Shown: positions 50,555-63,453, counted from the stretch's first letter. The stretch is DNA of 64,000 bases from Thioalbus denitrificans (GCF_003337735.1 NZ_QPJY01000006.1:1-64000); one strand, 5' to 3'. The notes: generated by a model from the sequence alone, not told the origin. A program made the numbers and translations.

Positions 50555-51355
50555 ATGAATACAGCGCTCATCAGCACCGCCAGCATTGTCCTCTACCTTA
50601 CCTCCGGCACGCTGCTGGCATGGCGGCTCATGCGCAGGCCGGATCTGCCCAAGCTGCCCGTCCTCGCCCCCGGCCTGCTGGCCGCGGTGCTGCACGGACT
50701 CCTGCTCTACCACTGGATCCACGTGGGGATGGACCGCGACCTGAGCTTCTTCAATGTCGCCTCCCTGCTGGCCTGGATCATGACCATCCTGGTGCTGCTC
50801 GGCTCCCTGCGCATGCCGATGGAGAATGTCGGGATCGCCATCCTCCCGCTCGCGGCCGTCACCATCATCACCGCCCTGCTGTTTCCGATGCACCACATCG
50901 TGCACGACATCCGCAGCCCGGACCTGCTCAGCCACATCCTGATTTCGATCCTTGCCTACAGCCTGCTGACCATCGCGGCGCTGCAGGCGCTGCTGCTGGC
51001 ACTGCAGCACCGGCATCTGCGCAACCGCCAGCCGGGCGGTTTCGTGCGCGCGCTGCCGCCGCTGCAGACCATGGAGACTCTGCTGTTCCAGATGATCTGG
51101 GCCGGCTTCATCCTGCTGGGCCTGTCCCTGGTCACCGGGGTGCTCTATATCGACGACATCTTCGCCCAGCACCTGGTCCACAAGACGGTGCTGTCCATCA
51201 TCGCCTGGCTGGTGTTCGCCGTGCTGCTGTGGGGGCGTTACCGCTTCGGCTGGCGTGGCCGCACCGCGGTGCGCTGGACCCTGTGGGGCTTCGGCTTCCT
51301 GGCCCTGGCCTACTTCGGCAGCAAGCTGGTGCTGGAGCTGATCCTGCAGCGCTGA
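50555..51355 (+). CDS. CcsA/YpjD-like cytochrome c assembly family protein
   Basis: A 266-residue integral membrane protein with about eight helices, of the CcsA/HemX-type family, often found beside ffh and the CNNM gene in gammaproteobacteria (E. coli YpjD/CorE position). Some His residues near helix ends could bind heme. The ATG has an AGGAAG ribosome site. A role in heme or magnesium handling is inferred only from family and context. Confidence 0.82.
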   Translation: MNTALISTASIVLYLTSGTLLAWRLMRRPDLPKLPVLAPGLLAAVLHGLLLYHWIHVGMDRDLSFFNVASLLAWIMTILVLLGSLRMPMENVGIAILPLAAVTIITALLFPMHHIVHDIRSPDLLSHILISILAYSLLTIAALQALLLALQHRHLRNRQPGGFVRALPPLQTMETLLFQMIWAGFILLGLSLVTGVLYIDDIFAQHLVHKTVLSIIAWLVFAVLLWGRYRFGWRGRTAVRWTLWGFGFLALAYFGSKLVLELILQR

Positions 51356-51391
51356 GCGTTCGGGACACCAACGACTCCGAGGTCAATCACC

Positions 51392-52654
51392 TTGAGCGAT
51401 GCCCCCCTGAGCGTCCTGTTCGGCGCCCTGCTGGTACTCATCCTCCTGTCCGCCTTCTTTTCCGGCTCCGAGACGGGAATGATGTCGCTGAACCGCTATC
51501 GTCTGCGCCACCTGGCGGAGAAGAAGCTGCGTGGCGCCCAGCGCGCCCAGCGCCTGCTGGAGCGGCCCGACCGGCTCATCGGCCTCATCCTCATCGGCAA
51601 CAACTTCGTCAACATCCTCGCCTCCTCCATCGCCACGGTCATCGCCCTACGCCTGTTCGGCGAGGCGGGCATCGCCATCGCCGCCGGCCTGCTGACCCTG
51701 GTGATCCTGATCTTCGCCGAGGTGGCCCCCAAGACCGTCGCCGCCCTGCACCCCGAGCGGGTGGCCTTCCCCGCCAGCGCCGTGCTGATGGTGCTCCAGC
51801 GGCTGCTCTACCCCCTGGTCTGGGCGGTCAACATGCTGGCCAACGGCGTTCTGCGGGTGATCGGCGTCTCCGCCGAACAGGCGCCCAGCCACAGCCTCAG
51901 CAGCGAGGAGCTGCGCACGGTGGTCAACGAGGCCGGCGCCCTCATCCCCCGGCGCCACCAGGAGATGCTGCTCAACATCCTCGACCTGGAGAAGGTGACG
52001 GTGGAGGACATCATGGTGCCCCGCAACGAGGTGGTGGGCATCGATCTGGAGGATGAGTGGGAGGAGATCCTGGAGCAACTGATCCACTGCCAGCACACCC
52101 GGCTGCCCGTCTACCGCGACAGCATCGACGACGTGGTGGGCGTACTCCATGCCCGCAACGTGCTGTCGCTGCTCGGCACCAGCGTCTTCGACAAGGAGCG
52201 ACTCATCGGGCTGGTGCGCGAGCCCTACTACGTCCCCGAGGGCACGGCGCTGCACCGGCAGCTGCTCAACTTCCAGCGCAGCCGCCGCCGCATCGGCCTG
52301 GTGGTGGATGAATACGGCGACATCCAGGGCCTGGTGACCCTGGAAGACATCCTCGAGGAGATCATCGGCGAGTTCACCACCGACGTCTCGGCGCTGAGCC
52401 GCGACATCCACCCCCAGGATGACGGCAGCCTGCTGGTGGACGCCGGGGTGACCATCCGCGAGCTGAACCGGCTGGAGGGGCTGGACCTGCCCACCGACGG
52501 CCCCAAGACCCTCAACGGCCTGGTGCTGGAGTACCTGGAGAACATCCCGGAGGCCGGGACCAGCCTCAAGCTGGCGGGCTACCCCATCGAGATCGTCCAG
52601 ACCACCGGCAACGCCGTGAAGACCGTGCGCATCCTGCCGCGGCTGGATGATTAG
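51392..52654 (+). CDS. CNNM/CorB-family transporter with CBS domains
   Basis: A 420-residue protein: N-terminal CNNM transmembrane domain (four helices, SAFFSGSETGMMSLNRYRL), a CBS pair (about residues 190-320, VEDIMVPRNEVVGI and LVTLEDILEEIIGEF) and a C-terminal CorC/HlyC domain. CorB-type proteins export or sense Mg or Co ions. The start is a TTG with a GAGG ribosome site. It is 36 bp after the CcsA-like gene. Confidence 0.9.
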   Translation: MSDAPLSVLFGALLVLILLSAFFSGSETGMMSLNRYRLRHLAEKKLRGAQRAQRLLERPDRLIGLILIGNNFVNILASSIATVIALRLFGEAGIAIAAGLLTLVILIFAEVAPKTVAALHPERVAFPASAVLMVLQRLLYPLVWAVNMLANGVLRVIGVSAEQAPSHSLSSEELRTVVNEAGALIPRRHQEMLLNILDLEKVTVEDIMVPRNEVVGIDLEDEWEEILEQLIHCQHTRLPVYRDSIDDVVGVLHARNVLSLLGTSVFDKERLIGLVREPYYVPEGTALHRQLLNFQRSRRRIGLVVDEYGDIQGLVTLEDILEEIIGEFTTDVSALSRDIHPQDDGSLLVDAGVTIRELNRLEGLDLPTDGPKTLNGLVLEYLENIPEAGTSLKLAGYPIEIVQTTGNAVKTVRILPRLDD

Positions 52655-52683
52655 CCGCAGAGGACCCGCTGGAGGGAGAATAC

Positions 52684-53556
52684 ATGGCCGACCTGGACCG
52701 ACTCATCGACCGCGCCGAGGAACTGCTGGCGCGACTCGAACAGCTGCTTCCCGCCGGCGCGCCGGACACGGACTGGAGCGCCACCGCCTACCGCTGGCGC
52801 CGCCGGGGCGGACATGGCCACCTGCAGCCGGTGCTGCAGCCCCATCCCATCCGGCTCGAGGACCTGCGCGACATCGAACCCCAGAAGGAGGCGCTGGAGC
52901 GCAATATCCGCCAGTTCGTCGCCGGCCTGCCGGCCAACAACGTGCTGCTGTGGGGCTCCCGCGGCACCGGCAAGTCCTCCCTCATCAAGGCCCTGCTCCA
53001 TGCCTACGCCGGGCGCGGCCTGCGCCTGGTGGAGGTGGACAAGCCCCACCTGGAGGATCTGCCGGAGATCGCCGAGCTGCTGCGCGGGCGGCCCGAACGG
53101 TTCCTGATTTTCTCCGACGACCTCTCCTTCGAGGCCGACGACGCCAGCTACAAGGCGCTGAAGAGCCTGCTCGACGGCTCGGTGGCCGCTCCGCCCGAAA
53201 ATCTCCTCATCTGCGCCACTTCCAACCGCCGCCATCTGCTGCCCGAGTACATGCACGAGAACCTCGAGGCCCGGGTGGTGGAGACCGAGATTCACCACGG
53301 CGAGGCGGTGGAGGAGAAGATCTCCCTCTCCGAGCGCTTCGGACTGTGGCTCTCCTTCTACCCCTTCAACCAGGACCAGTACCTGGACATCGTCTTCCAC
53401 TGGCTCGACGTCTACCGGGTGGACTGCGCGGAGCCGGAGCCCATCCGCCGCGCCGCCCTGCAGTGGGCCCTGGCCCGCGGCTCCCGCAGCGGCCGCTCCG
53501 CCCGCCAGTTCGCCCAGGACTGGGCCGGACGCAACCGGCTGGAACAGGACGACTGA
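52684..53556 (+). CDS. DUF815 ATP-binding protein
   Basis: A 290-residue AAA-like ATPase of the DUF815 family. Walker A is LLWGSRGTGKSSLIKALL and Walker B is FLIFSDDLSFE; ATSNRRHLLPEYM and the C-terminal Arg-rich GSRSGRSARQFAQDW are conserved family blocks. Function unknown. It lies 29 bp after the CNNM gene and is probably co-transcribed. Confidence 0.9.
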   Translation: MADLDRLIDRAEELLARLEQLLPAGAPDTDWSATAYRWRRRGGHGHLQPVLQPHPIRLEDLRDIEPQKEALERNIRQFVAGLPANNVLLWGSRGTGKSSLIKALLHAYAGRGLRLVEVDKPHLEDLPEIAELLRGRPERFLIFSDDLSFEADDASYKALKSLLDGSVAAPPENLLICATSNRRHLLPEYMHENLEARVVETEIHHGEAVEEKISLSERFGLWLSFYPFNQDQYLDIVFHWLDVYRVDCAEPEPIRRAALQWALARGSRSGRSARQFAQDWAGRNRLEQDD

Positions 53557-53570
53557 GGCCGCACCAGGAA

Positions 53571-53596
53571 CCGCTCCGGCGCCCCCGCCGGAGCGG
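53571..53596 (+). terminator. hairpin after DUF815 gene
   Basis: Perfect 11-bp stem CCGCTCCGGCG/CGCCGGAGCGG with a 4-base loop, 15 bp after the DUF815 stop. It separates this operon from the hydrogenase promoter region. Confidence 0.6.
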
Positions 53597-53726
53597 ACAG
53601 ATGAAAACCCCCTTGTTACACCTGCAAACCCGCTTACCACCCCTCGCGTCCCACAATCACCCTCGCCCATAACTATCCGGCTGTTTTACCGGAACTTTCT
53701 CCGCCAGGTCACCCAGCTGAACGCTC

Positions 53727-53742
53727 TGGTATGGCCCTTGCA
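53727..53742 (+). promoter_or_regulatory. sigma-54 promoter of the hydrogenase operon
   Basis: TGGTATGGCCCTTGCA fits the -24/-12 consensus TGGYRYRNNNNTTGCW at every fixed position. Transcription would start near 53754, about 60 bp before the small-subunit gene. TCCGG/CCGGA (53676-53693) is a possible upstream activator half-site pair. The sigma-54 activator gene at 60250 is the natural partner. Confidence 0.85.
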
Positions 53743-53816
53743 ATAACCATCCTGATCATCGGTGATTAGCCGTCGCGGCCTGTACCGCCGCCGCGACCAA
53801 CGCGCGGAGCATGACA

Positions 53817-54947
53817 ATGGATGGTGAACTGAACAGTGGTATCGGGGGGGTCAGCCGCCGGGAATTTATCCAGTTCTGTACCGGGGTGGCGGCCACGCTG
53901 GGCCTCTCGCCCGCCCTGGGCGTGCGCATCGCCGAGGCGGCCACCGCCCCCGGGCGGCCGCCGGTCGTCTGGCTGTCGGCCCAGGAGTGCACCGGCTGTA
54001 CCGAATCGCTGCTGCGCTCCACCCATCCCACCCTCGAACACCTGATTCTTGAAGCCATCTCGCTGGATTACAACGAAACCCTGCAGGCCGCGGCGGGCCA
54101 CCAGGCGGAGGCGGCGCGGCACGCTTCCATGGAGGCCAACCGCGGCAACTACGTGCTGGTGGTGGACGGCTCCATCCCCACCAAGGACGGCGGCATCTAC
54201 TGCAAGGTGGCCAACCGCACCATGCAGGAGCACGTCATGGAGGCCGCGGCCGGCGCGGCGGCCATCATCGCCATCGGCTCCTGCGCCTCCTGGGGCGGCA
54301 TCCCCTCCAGCGGACCCAACCCCACCGGCGCGGTCGGGGTGCAGAAAATCCTCACTGACAAGACGGTGCTCAATATCCCCGGCTGCCCGCCGAACCCCTA
54401 CAACTTCCTCGCCTCGGTGCTGCATTTCATCACCTTCGGGAAGCTGCCGGAGCTGGATCACAAGAACCGGCCGAAATTCGCCTACAGCCGCCTCATCCAC
54501 GAGAACTGCGAACGCCGACCCCATTTCGACGCCGGCCGCTTCGCCCTGGAGTTCGGGGACGAGGGCCACCGCCAGGGCTGGTGCCTGTACAAGATCGGCT
54601 GCAAGGGTCCCGAGACCTACGCCAACTGCCCCACCATCCTGTTCGGCGACGTGGGCCCCGGCGCCTGGCCGGTGGGCACCGGTCATCCCTGCTTCGGCTG
54701 CACCGAGGAGGGCGTCGGGTTCACCAAGCCCATCCATGCCCTGGCCGAGCTGAAGACGGTCTCTCCGCCCACCGCCTTCGCCCGCATCGCCGAGGACAAG
54801 GGCCGGGGGATCACCCCGGGAGCCGCCGCGCTGGCCGCGGGGCTCGGCGGGGCGGCCATCGGCGCCGGGGCCGTTTTCGCCAGCCGCCTGGGCAAGGCCG
54901 AGCAGGCCGAGAACGGCGAACACGCCGAGTCCGGCAAGCCGGATTGA
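53817..54947 (+). CDS. hybO: [NiFe] hydrogenase small subunit, HybO-like
   Basis: A 376-residue small subunit carrying the three Fe-S clusters that lead electrons from the Ni-Fe site. The twin-arginine signal is SRREFIQFC. Proximal cluster ligands are in ECTGCTES, GSCASWGG and NIPGCPPNP; medial/distal ligands in LIHENCER, WCLYKIGCKGPETYANC and HPCFGCTEE. A C-terminal membrane helix (about residues 340-365) anchors it. ATG 53817 is preferred to 53811 for its spacing from GGAG. Confidence 0.94.
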   Translation: MDGELNSGIGGVSRREFIQFCTGVAATLGLSPALGVRIAEAATAPGRPPVVWLSAQECTGCTESLLRSTHPTLEHLILEAISLDYNETLQAAAGHQAEAARHASMEANRGNYVLVVDGSIPTKDGGIYCKVANRTMQEHVMEAAAGAAAIIAIGSCASWGGIPSSGPNPTGAVGVQKILTDKTVLNIPGCPPNPYNFLASVLHFITFGKLPELDHKNRPKFAYSRLIHENCERRPHFDAGRFALEFGDEGHRQGWCLYKIGCKGPETYANCPTILFGDVGPGAWPVGTGHPCFGCTEEGVGFTKPIHALAELKTVSPPTAFARIAEDKGRGITPGAAALAAGLGGAAIGAGAVFASRLGKAEQAENGEHAESGKPD

Positions 54948-54960
54948 CGGGGGTGCGGCC

Positions 54961-56001
54961 ATGAAACGACGCGATTTTCTCAAGGCGACAGCTGCCCTGG
55001 CGGCGGCTGCCCCCGCCGCGGGCCAGGCCGCGCTGATGCGCGAGCCGAAACCGATGCCGCCGCAGGCCATCGGCATGCTCTACGACTCCACCCTGTGCAT
55101 CGGCTGCAAGGCCTGCATGAGCGCCTGCAAGGAGGCCAACGACCTCCCGCCGGAGCGGCTGCCCGAGGGCGGCGAGTGGAACACGGGCACCTGGGACACC
55201 CCGCTGGACCTCTCGCCCACCACCTACAACATCATCAAGGCCTACGTGAACGGCACCCGGGCCGAGAAGGACCGGGTCGAGGACGGCTATGCCTTCGTCA
55301 AGCGCCACTGCCTGCACTGCGTGGATCCCTCCTGCGTGTCCGCCTGCCCGGTTTCGGCGATGCACAAGGATCCCCTCACCGGGCTGGTGAGTCATGATCC
55401 GAGCCTCTGCATCGGCTGCCGCTACTGCGTCTACTCCTGCCCCTTCGGCGTACCGCGCTACAACTACGACGATCCCTTCGGACAGATCGGCAAGTGCCAG
55501 CTCTGCAGCCACCTGCTGGCCGAGGGCGGCATCCCGGCCTGCTGCGACGTCTGTCCCACCGGCGCCTCCCTGTTCGGCCCCGTGGAGCAGCTCAAGGCGG
55601 AGGCGCAGCGCCGGCTGGCCGCGGCGCCGGGAACCGAGCTGGAGTTCCCGCGCGGGGAGATCGGCTCCGATCGACCCACCCACGTGGCCGCCACGGGCAA
55701 CTATCAGCAGCATCTCTACGGCGACCGGGAACTGGGCGGGACCCAGGTGATGTACCTCGCGGGAGTTCCCTTCGACAAGCTGGGACTGCCCACCGACGTG
55801 CCCGACGTCGGCTACCCGACCCTCTCCGAGGGCCTTCAGCACACCCTCTACAAGGGGATGGCCGGACCGGCCCTCCTGCTTGGCGGCCTCGTCTTCCTGG
55901 CGCGGCGCAACATCAAGCGGAACCAGGCCGACGACCCCCTGTTCACCGATGAGGGCATGGAGCCGGACGCCGCCGCGAAGAAGGAGGAGAAGGACTCATG
56001 A
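54961..56001 (+). CDS. hybA: HybA-like Fe-S protein of the hydrogenase
   Basis: A 346-residue protein with a Tat signal (KRRDFLKAT), four [4Fe-4S] cysteine motifs (CIGCKACMSAC, CLHCVDPSCVSAC, CIGCRYCVYSC, CQLC plus CCDVCPTG) and a C-terminal membrane helix (about 299-316). In Hyb-type hydrogenase it passes electrons from the small subunit to HybB. It begins 13 bp after hybO and overlaps hybB by 4 bp. Confidence 0.93.
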   Translation: MKRRDFLKATAALAAAAPAAGQAALMREPKPMPPQAIGMLYDSTLCIGCKACMSACKEANDLPPERLPEGGEWNTGTWDTPLDLSPTTYNIIKAYVNGTRAEKDRVEDGYAFVKRHCLHCVDPSCVSACPVSAMHKDPLTGLVSHDPSLCIGCRYCVYSCPFGVPRYNYDDPFGQIGKCQLCSHLLAEGGIPACCDVCPTGASLFGPVEQLKAEAQRRLAAAPGTELEFPRGEIGSDRPTHVAATGNYQQHLYGDRELGGTQVMYLAGVPFDKLGLPTDVPDVGYPTLSEGLQHTLYKGMAGPALLLGGLVFLARRNIKRNQADDPLFTDEGMEPDAAAKKEEKDS

Positions 56002-57137
56002 GCGCCCATGCACACGCACCCGTCGGCGGCCGCCTGGTCACGGTCCCGTTCCTGGTCCTGGCCTTCCTCGCGGCGATTGCCCTGGCGCTCCTGGCCGGCC
56101 GCTTCGTCTATGGACTGGGCGCGGTCACCAACCTGAACGACGGCTATCCCTGGGGTATCTGGGTGATCATCGACATCGTCATCGGCACCGCCTTCGGTTG
56201 TGCCGGCTACGCGGTGTCGCTCATCGTCTACATCCTCAACCGCGGCGAGTACCATCCCATCGTCCGCTCGGCGGTCATGGCGAGCCTGTTCGGCTATACG
56301 CTTGCCGGTATCGCGGTGATGTTCGACCTGGGCCGCTACTGGAACTTCTACAACCTGTTCCTGCCCTGGTACGCCCAGCCCAATTCGGTGATGTGGGAGA
56401 TCGCGCTGTGCGTGGCCGGCTACATCACCGTGCTCTGGATCGAGTTCGCGCCCACGTTCCTGGAGCGCTTCGGCCTCCACAACGCCCGCGAAAAGCTGAG
56501 CCGGGTACTGTTCATCATCATCGCCCTGGGCGTGCTGCTGCCCACCATGCACCAGTCGTCCCTCGGCAGCGCCATCGTCATTCTCGGCCACAAGGTCTCC
56601 CCCCTGTGGCAGACCCAGTTCCTGCCCCTGCTCTATCTCAGCTCGGCCATTCTCATGGGCCTGGCGCTGGTGCCCTTCGAGTCGGTGCTCGCGGCGCTCG
56701 GCCTGCGCCGCCAGCTGGAGACCGGCCTCATGGGACGGCTCAACCGGGTCATCCTGGTGGTGGGCGCCATCTTCCTGGCGGTGCGCTTCGGCGACCTGCT
56801 GTTCCGGGGCGCCCTCGGCCATGCCCTCGCCGGCGATCTCCGGGCCAACATGTTCCTGCTGGAATCGGCGCTGTTCATCGGCGGCCTGGCCCTGCTGGCC
56901 CGCCAGCAGGCCCAGCGCAGCGCCCGGGCGCAGTTCATCGCGGCGGTAACCCTGCTCACGGCCGGCATCCTGTTCCGCATCAACTCCTACCTGGTGGGCT
57001 ACGAACCGGTGAACGGCACCTGGCACTACTTCCCGTCGGTGCCGGAGATGCTCGTGACCGTGGGCGTCTTTTCCATCGAGATCCTGCTCTACCTGGTATT
57101 CGTGAAGAAGCTTCCCGTGCTGGCCAAACACGCGTGA
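55998..57137 (+). CDS. hybB: HybB/NrfD-type membrane subunit
   Basis: A 379-residue protein of the NrfD/PsrC family with about nine to ten membrane helices. HybB-type proteins hand electrons to quinone and may couple the reaction to proton movement. It lacks heme-ligand patterns, as expected. ATG overlaps the hybA stop. Confidence 0.92.
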   Translation: MSAHAHAPVGGRLVTVPFLVLAFLAAIALALLAGRFVYGLGAVTNLNDGYPWGIWVIIDIVIGTAFGCAGYAVSLIVYILNRGEYHPIVRSAVMASLFGYTLAGIAVMFDLGRYWNFYNLFLPWYAQPNSVMWEIALCVAGYITVLWIEFAPTFLERFGLHNAREKLSRVLFIIIALGVLLPTMHQSSLGSAIVILGHKVSPLWQTQFLPLLYLSSAILMGLALVPFESVLAALGLRRQLETGLMGRLNRVILVVGAIFLAVRFGDLLFRGALGHALAGDLRANMFLLESALFIGGLALLARQQAQRSARAQFIAAVTLLTAGILFRINSYLVGYEPVNGTWHYFPSVPEMLVTVGVFSIEILLYLVFVKKLPVLAKHA

Positions 57138-57165
57138 TGGCAGCCGACTGAACATTGGGGGAACC

Positions 57166-58865
<1,700 letters not shown>

Positions 58866-58869
<4 letters not shown>

Positions 58870-59393
58870 CCGGCATCCCGGACCGCAATCCGGCACCGCG
58901 AATCCTGGTGCTGGGACTGGGCAACATCCTGCTCAGTGACGAGGGGGTGGGCGCACGGCTGGCCGCGCGCCTGGCCCGGGATTTCAGCTTCGACGGCAAC
59001 GTGGAGGTGATCGACGGCGGCACGTCGGGCATGGAGCTGCTGGAGCCCATCGCCGAGTGTGATGTGCTCATCGTGGTGGACGCGGTCAAGACCGGGAAGG
59101 CCCCGGGCACCCTGGTGAGGTTGACGGGGAACGCGGTGCCCGCCTTCTTCATGAACAAGGTTTCGCCCCACCAGGTAGCCCTGTCCGACGTGCTCGCCTC
59201 GCTGCGCCTGACCGGGGAGTATCCCGGGGAGGTCATCATCCACGGGATCGAGCCCGAATCCCTGGCCACCGGCCTCGAACTCACCCACACCGTGGGCGCG
59301 CGCCGCGACGAGCTGCTCGCCAACGTGCTGGAGGACCTCGAGCGCCTGGGCCACCGGCCCCGCCGGTTCACGCCGCACAGCTCGGCGGCGTGA
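58866..59393 (+). CDS. hybD: hydrogenase maturation protease HybD-like
   Basis: A 175-residue endopeptidase that trims the large-subunit C-terminus. Ni-sensing family residues appear in LGLGNILLSDEGVGARL, VIDGGTSGMELL and the His of THTVGARRDELL. The GTG at 58866 overlaps the hybC stop (GTGA), so it is translationally coupled to its substrate. Confidence 0.94.
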
Positions 59394-59486
59394 ACCGCCT
59401 ACAGCGCCAGGCGGCCCGGCGTTGAACCGACAGGCCCCGCCGGGCGCGACGCGGCAGGCACCGGGGCGGTAGAATCGGGGGGCGCC

Positions 59487-60026
59487 ATGACGGCGCCCCC
59501 CTTCGTTTCCGTGGCCATGAACCAGAACGCACCCTTTGCCAATCCGGAACAGCTGAGCATGGAGCTGGAGGCGCGCTTCCGGCTCATCGGAGAGACGCGC
59601 ATGCGCGATCTGCCCATCTACCGGCCGGACCTGGCCGTGGAAACCATCGGCTTCCGGGCCTTCGGACCCTGGTGGGCAGGGGTGCTCGTCACCCCCTGGT
59701 TCATGAACCTGGTCCTGTTCCCCCGCCTTCCCGGGGCCCCCGCGCTGCCACCCGAGGGTAGCGATCTCCAGATCGATCTGGCCGGCCGCAGCGAACGCTT
59801 CCTCAGCTCGCGGGACGAAGAGCTCGGTGCGTACCTCGCCCTGTCGCTGGCCTCTCCCATGTCCGGCTTCCCCGATCAGGAGGCCGCCCGGGCGAGCGCC
59901 CGCACCGCCGTGGCCGCCCTGCTCGAAACCCACGCCGGGGCGCCGGGACAGGCAGCGGCGCAATCAGCGGATCCCCGCCCCGCCACCGACCGGCGCGGAT
60001 TTTTCAGGAAACTGCTCGGCGGGTAG
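59487..60026 (+). CDS. hybE: hydrogenase assembly chaperone HybE-like
   Basis: A 179-residue protein of the HybE/HupJ family. RDLPIYRPDLAVETIGFR, WWAGVLVTPWFMNLVLFPR and SPMSGFPDQEAAR are the conserved blocks. HybE is a chaperone that checks the small-subunit Tat precursor in other bacteria. The tail RRGFFRKLLGG resembles a degenerate Tat-like or rubredoxin-linker end. ATG 59487 is used; 59517 is an alternative. Confidence 0.87.
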   Translation: MTAPPFVSVAMNQNAPFANPEQLSMELEARFRLIGETRMRDLPIYRPDLAVETIGFRAFGPWWAGVLVTPWFMNLVLFPRLPGAPALPPEGSDLQIDLAGRSERFLSSRDEELGAYLALSLASPMSGFPDQEAARASARTAVAALLETHAGAPGQAAAQSADPRPATDRRGFFRKLLGG

Positions 60027-60249
60027 CCCGGCCGCGGCGCGGGGCTGGATCCATCCGGCCGGGAGGAGGGTCCGGCACAAGCGTGCGGATGAGTCCGCAC
60101 CTGTGCTGCCGGTTGACCCCTGCCAACTCCTTTGACGCAGGTCATGGCGGCCATTTCCGGCCATAGGCATTCTCTGTCCGTGCCATAAAATCCACATATG
60201 GCTCTTGGCGTGCGCCAACCCCGTCCGCGTCCAGGAGAGATCAGTACCG

Positions 60250-61704
<1,455 letters not shown>

Positions 61705-61737
61705 GCCCGCGCACCGGGCACCTCAGGAGGGGTTTGA

Positions 61738-63084
61738 ATGAGCTCCGACCAGGACAGGCGTGAGGCAGTGCTGGCGGCACTGTTCGATCCCGACGCCCCG
61801 CCCGTGGATACCGGCTGGCTGCGCGAGATATTCCGGGTGGAGGGGGTCCAGGCGGAGCTCATCGAGCGCGAGATCGAGCTTGAGCGCCAGAATCACAGCC
61901 TGCGCGAGGCGCAGCAATTTATCGAGAGCGTACTTGCCTCCATCTCCGAGGTCCTGGTCGTCTGCGCTCCCGACGGCCGGGTACAACAGGTCAACCACGC
62001 CTTCACCCGCCTCACGGGACGCACCGGCGCCGAGGTCATCGGGCTGAGCATGACGGAACTCCTGGACCCCGGATCACGCCACCTGACGACCCACTGGCCG
62101 GCGCTGCCCGAGCGCCCCTCGGCCTGTGAGAGAGAGGTGCGCCTGCTCGACCACACCGGCCGCGCCAGTGAGCCGGTGGTCCTCAACTGTGCCCTGCGCC
62201 GCGATCCCCGCGGCGACGCGGTGGGACTGGTGCTGGTCGGGCGCCCGGTGGGCGAGCTGCGCCGCGCCTACCGGCGACTGAACCGTGCCCACCACGAACT
62301 GCAGCAGGCCCAGCAGCGCATCCTGCAATCGGAGAAGATGGCCTCCCTCGGCCGGCTGGTGGCGGGCGTGGCCCACGAGCTGAACAACCCGGTGAGCTTC
62401 GTCTACGGCAACGCCCATATCCTGCGCCGCTACACCCACGCCCTGGGGGATTATCTGGGACTCGTCCACCGCGGCGTGGACCCACAGGTACTGGATCGCC
62501 AGCGCCGGGCCCTGGACATCGATGACATCCTGGATGACCTTCCCTCGCTGGTGGACGGCATGGTGGAGGGAGCCGCGCGGATTGGCGAGATCATCCGCAG
62601 CCTGCGCCATCTCTCACTGCGCGGCGGACAGGAGCCGGAGCCGGTGAACCTGGCCGCGATCGCCACCACCGCCGCGCACTGGGTGGTGAAGGGACTGCAA
62701 CAGCGGCCGGAGGTGGAGCTGGAGCTGCCCGAGCGGCTGGTGGTGTTCGGCAATGCCGGCCAGCTGCACCAGGTGCTGGTCAACCTGGTGCAGAACGCAG
62801 TGGATGCGACCGCGGGGCATCCCCGTCCCGTGATCCGGATCGACGCCACCAGCGGATCAGGCCACGCCTGGCTGCGGGTCCGCGACAATGGCCCGGGCCT
62901 GGCCGAGCGCGACCTGCCCCACATCTTCGAGCCCTTCTACACCACCAAGGACCCGGGACAGGGCACCGGGCTCGGGCTCTGGATCTGCTACGAAATCGTG
63001 GAACACCACGGCGGCACGCTGGAGGCGACGAACGGCCCCGACGGCGGGGCGCTGTTCACCCTCACCCTGCCGCTGTCGGGGTGA
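61738..63084 (+). CDS. hupT: HupT/HoxJ-type sensor histidine kinase
   Basis: A 448-residue cytoplasmic kinase: PAS domain (about residues 60-175), HisKA with His213 in VAHELNNPVSF, and HATPase_c with NLVQNAVDAT, DNGPGLAERD, PFYTTKDPGQ and GTGLGLWI. No membrane helix is seen. In related systems it is controlled by an H2-sensing hydrogenase (HupUV/HoxBC) that is not in this window. AGGAGGGG precedes the ATG; the gap to hupR is 33 bp. Confidence 0.9.
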   Translation: MSSDQDRREAVLAALFDPDAPPVDTGWLREIFRVEGVQAELIEREIELERQNHSLREAQQFIESVLASISEVLVVCAPDGRVQQVNHAFTRLTGRTGAEVIGLSMTELLDPGSRHLTTHWPALPERPSACEREVRLLDHTGRASEPVVLNCALRRDPRGDAVGLVLVGRPVGELRRAYRRLNRAHHELQQAQQRILQSEKMASLGRLVAGVAHELNNPVSFVYGNAHILRRYTHALGDYLGLVHRGVDPQVLDRQRRALDIDDILDDLPSLVDGMVEGAARIGEIIRSLRHLSLRGGQEPEPVNLAAIATTAAHWVVKGLQQRPEVELELPERLVVFGNAGQLHQVLVNLVQNAVDATAGHPRPVIRIDATSGSGHAWLRVRDNGPGLAERDLPHIFEPFYTTKDPGQGTGLGLWICYEIVEHHGGTLEATNGPDGGALFTLTLPLSG

Positions 63085-63091
63085 CGGGGAC

Positions 63092-63371
63092 AAGGGATAA
63101 GGGATAAGGGATAAGGGATAAGGATGGTAGGTGCGGATTCATCCGCACATCCGCACATCCGCACATCCGCACATCCGTGTTCCGTGTTCCGTGTTCCGTG
63201 TTCCGTGTTCCGTGTTCCGTGTTCCGTGTTCCGTGTTCCGCCAAGAGCGTCCCCGGAAATCCAGAATCCGCGCAACCCCTTCGCCCTTCACGCACTAACG
63301 CACTAACGCACTAACGCATTCACGCACTAACGCATTCACGCATTCACGCATTCACGCATTCACGCATTCAA
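63092..63371. repeat. four adjacent tandem-repeat tracts
   Basis: The 369-bp gap before purL has four tracts. AAGGGAT x4 (63092-63119), CATCCGCA x about 4.8 (63140-63177), GTGTTCC x9 (63177-63239) and an 8-bp array (63292-63371) of ten units, mainly GCACTAAC and GCATTCAC. The last shares the unit GCATTCAC with the array at 50337-50480. No gene is visible in the gap. Confidence 0.95.
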
Positions 63372-63453
63372 CCACGCGGACCTTCGCCATCCCCCGGCGT
63401 CGCCGCGTACGGGCCCGAGACCCATGGCGTTCATCCCCGAGCCGCCGCCCGGC

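Noticed and set aside
63292-63371. Possible CRISPR or origin iterons
   Set aside because: Contiguous 8-bp units without spacers; no replication gene or AT-rich unwinding region nearby.
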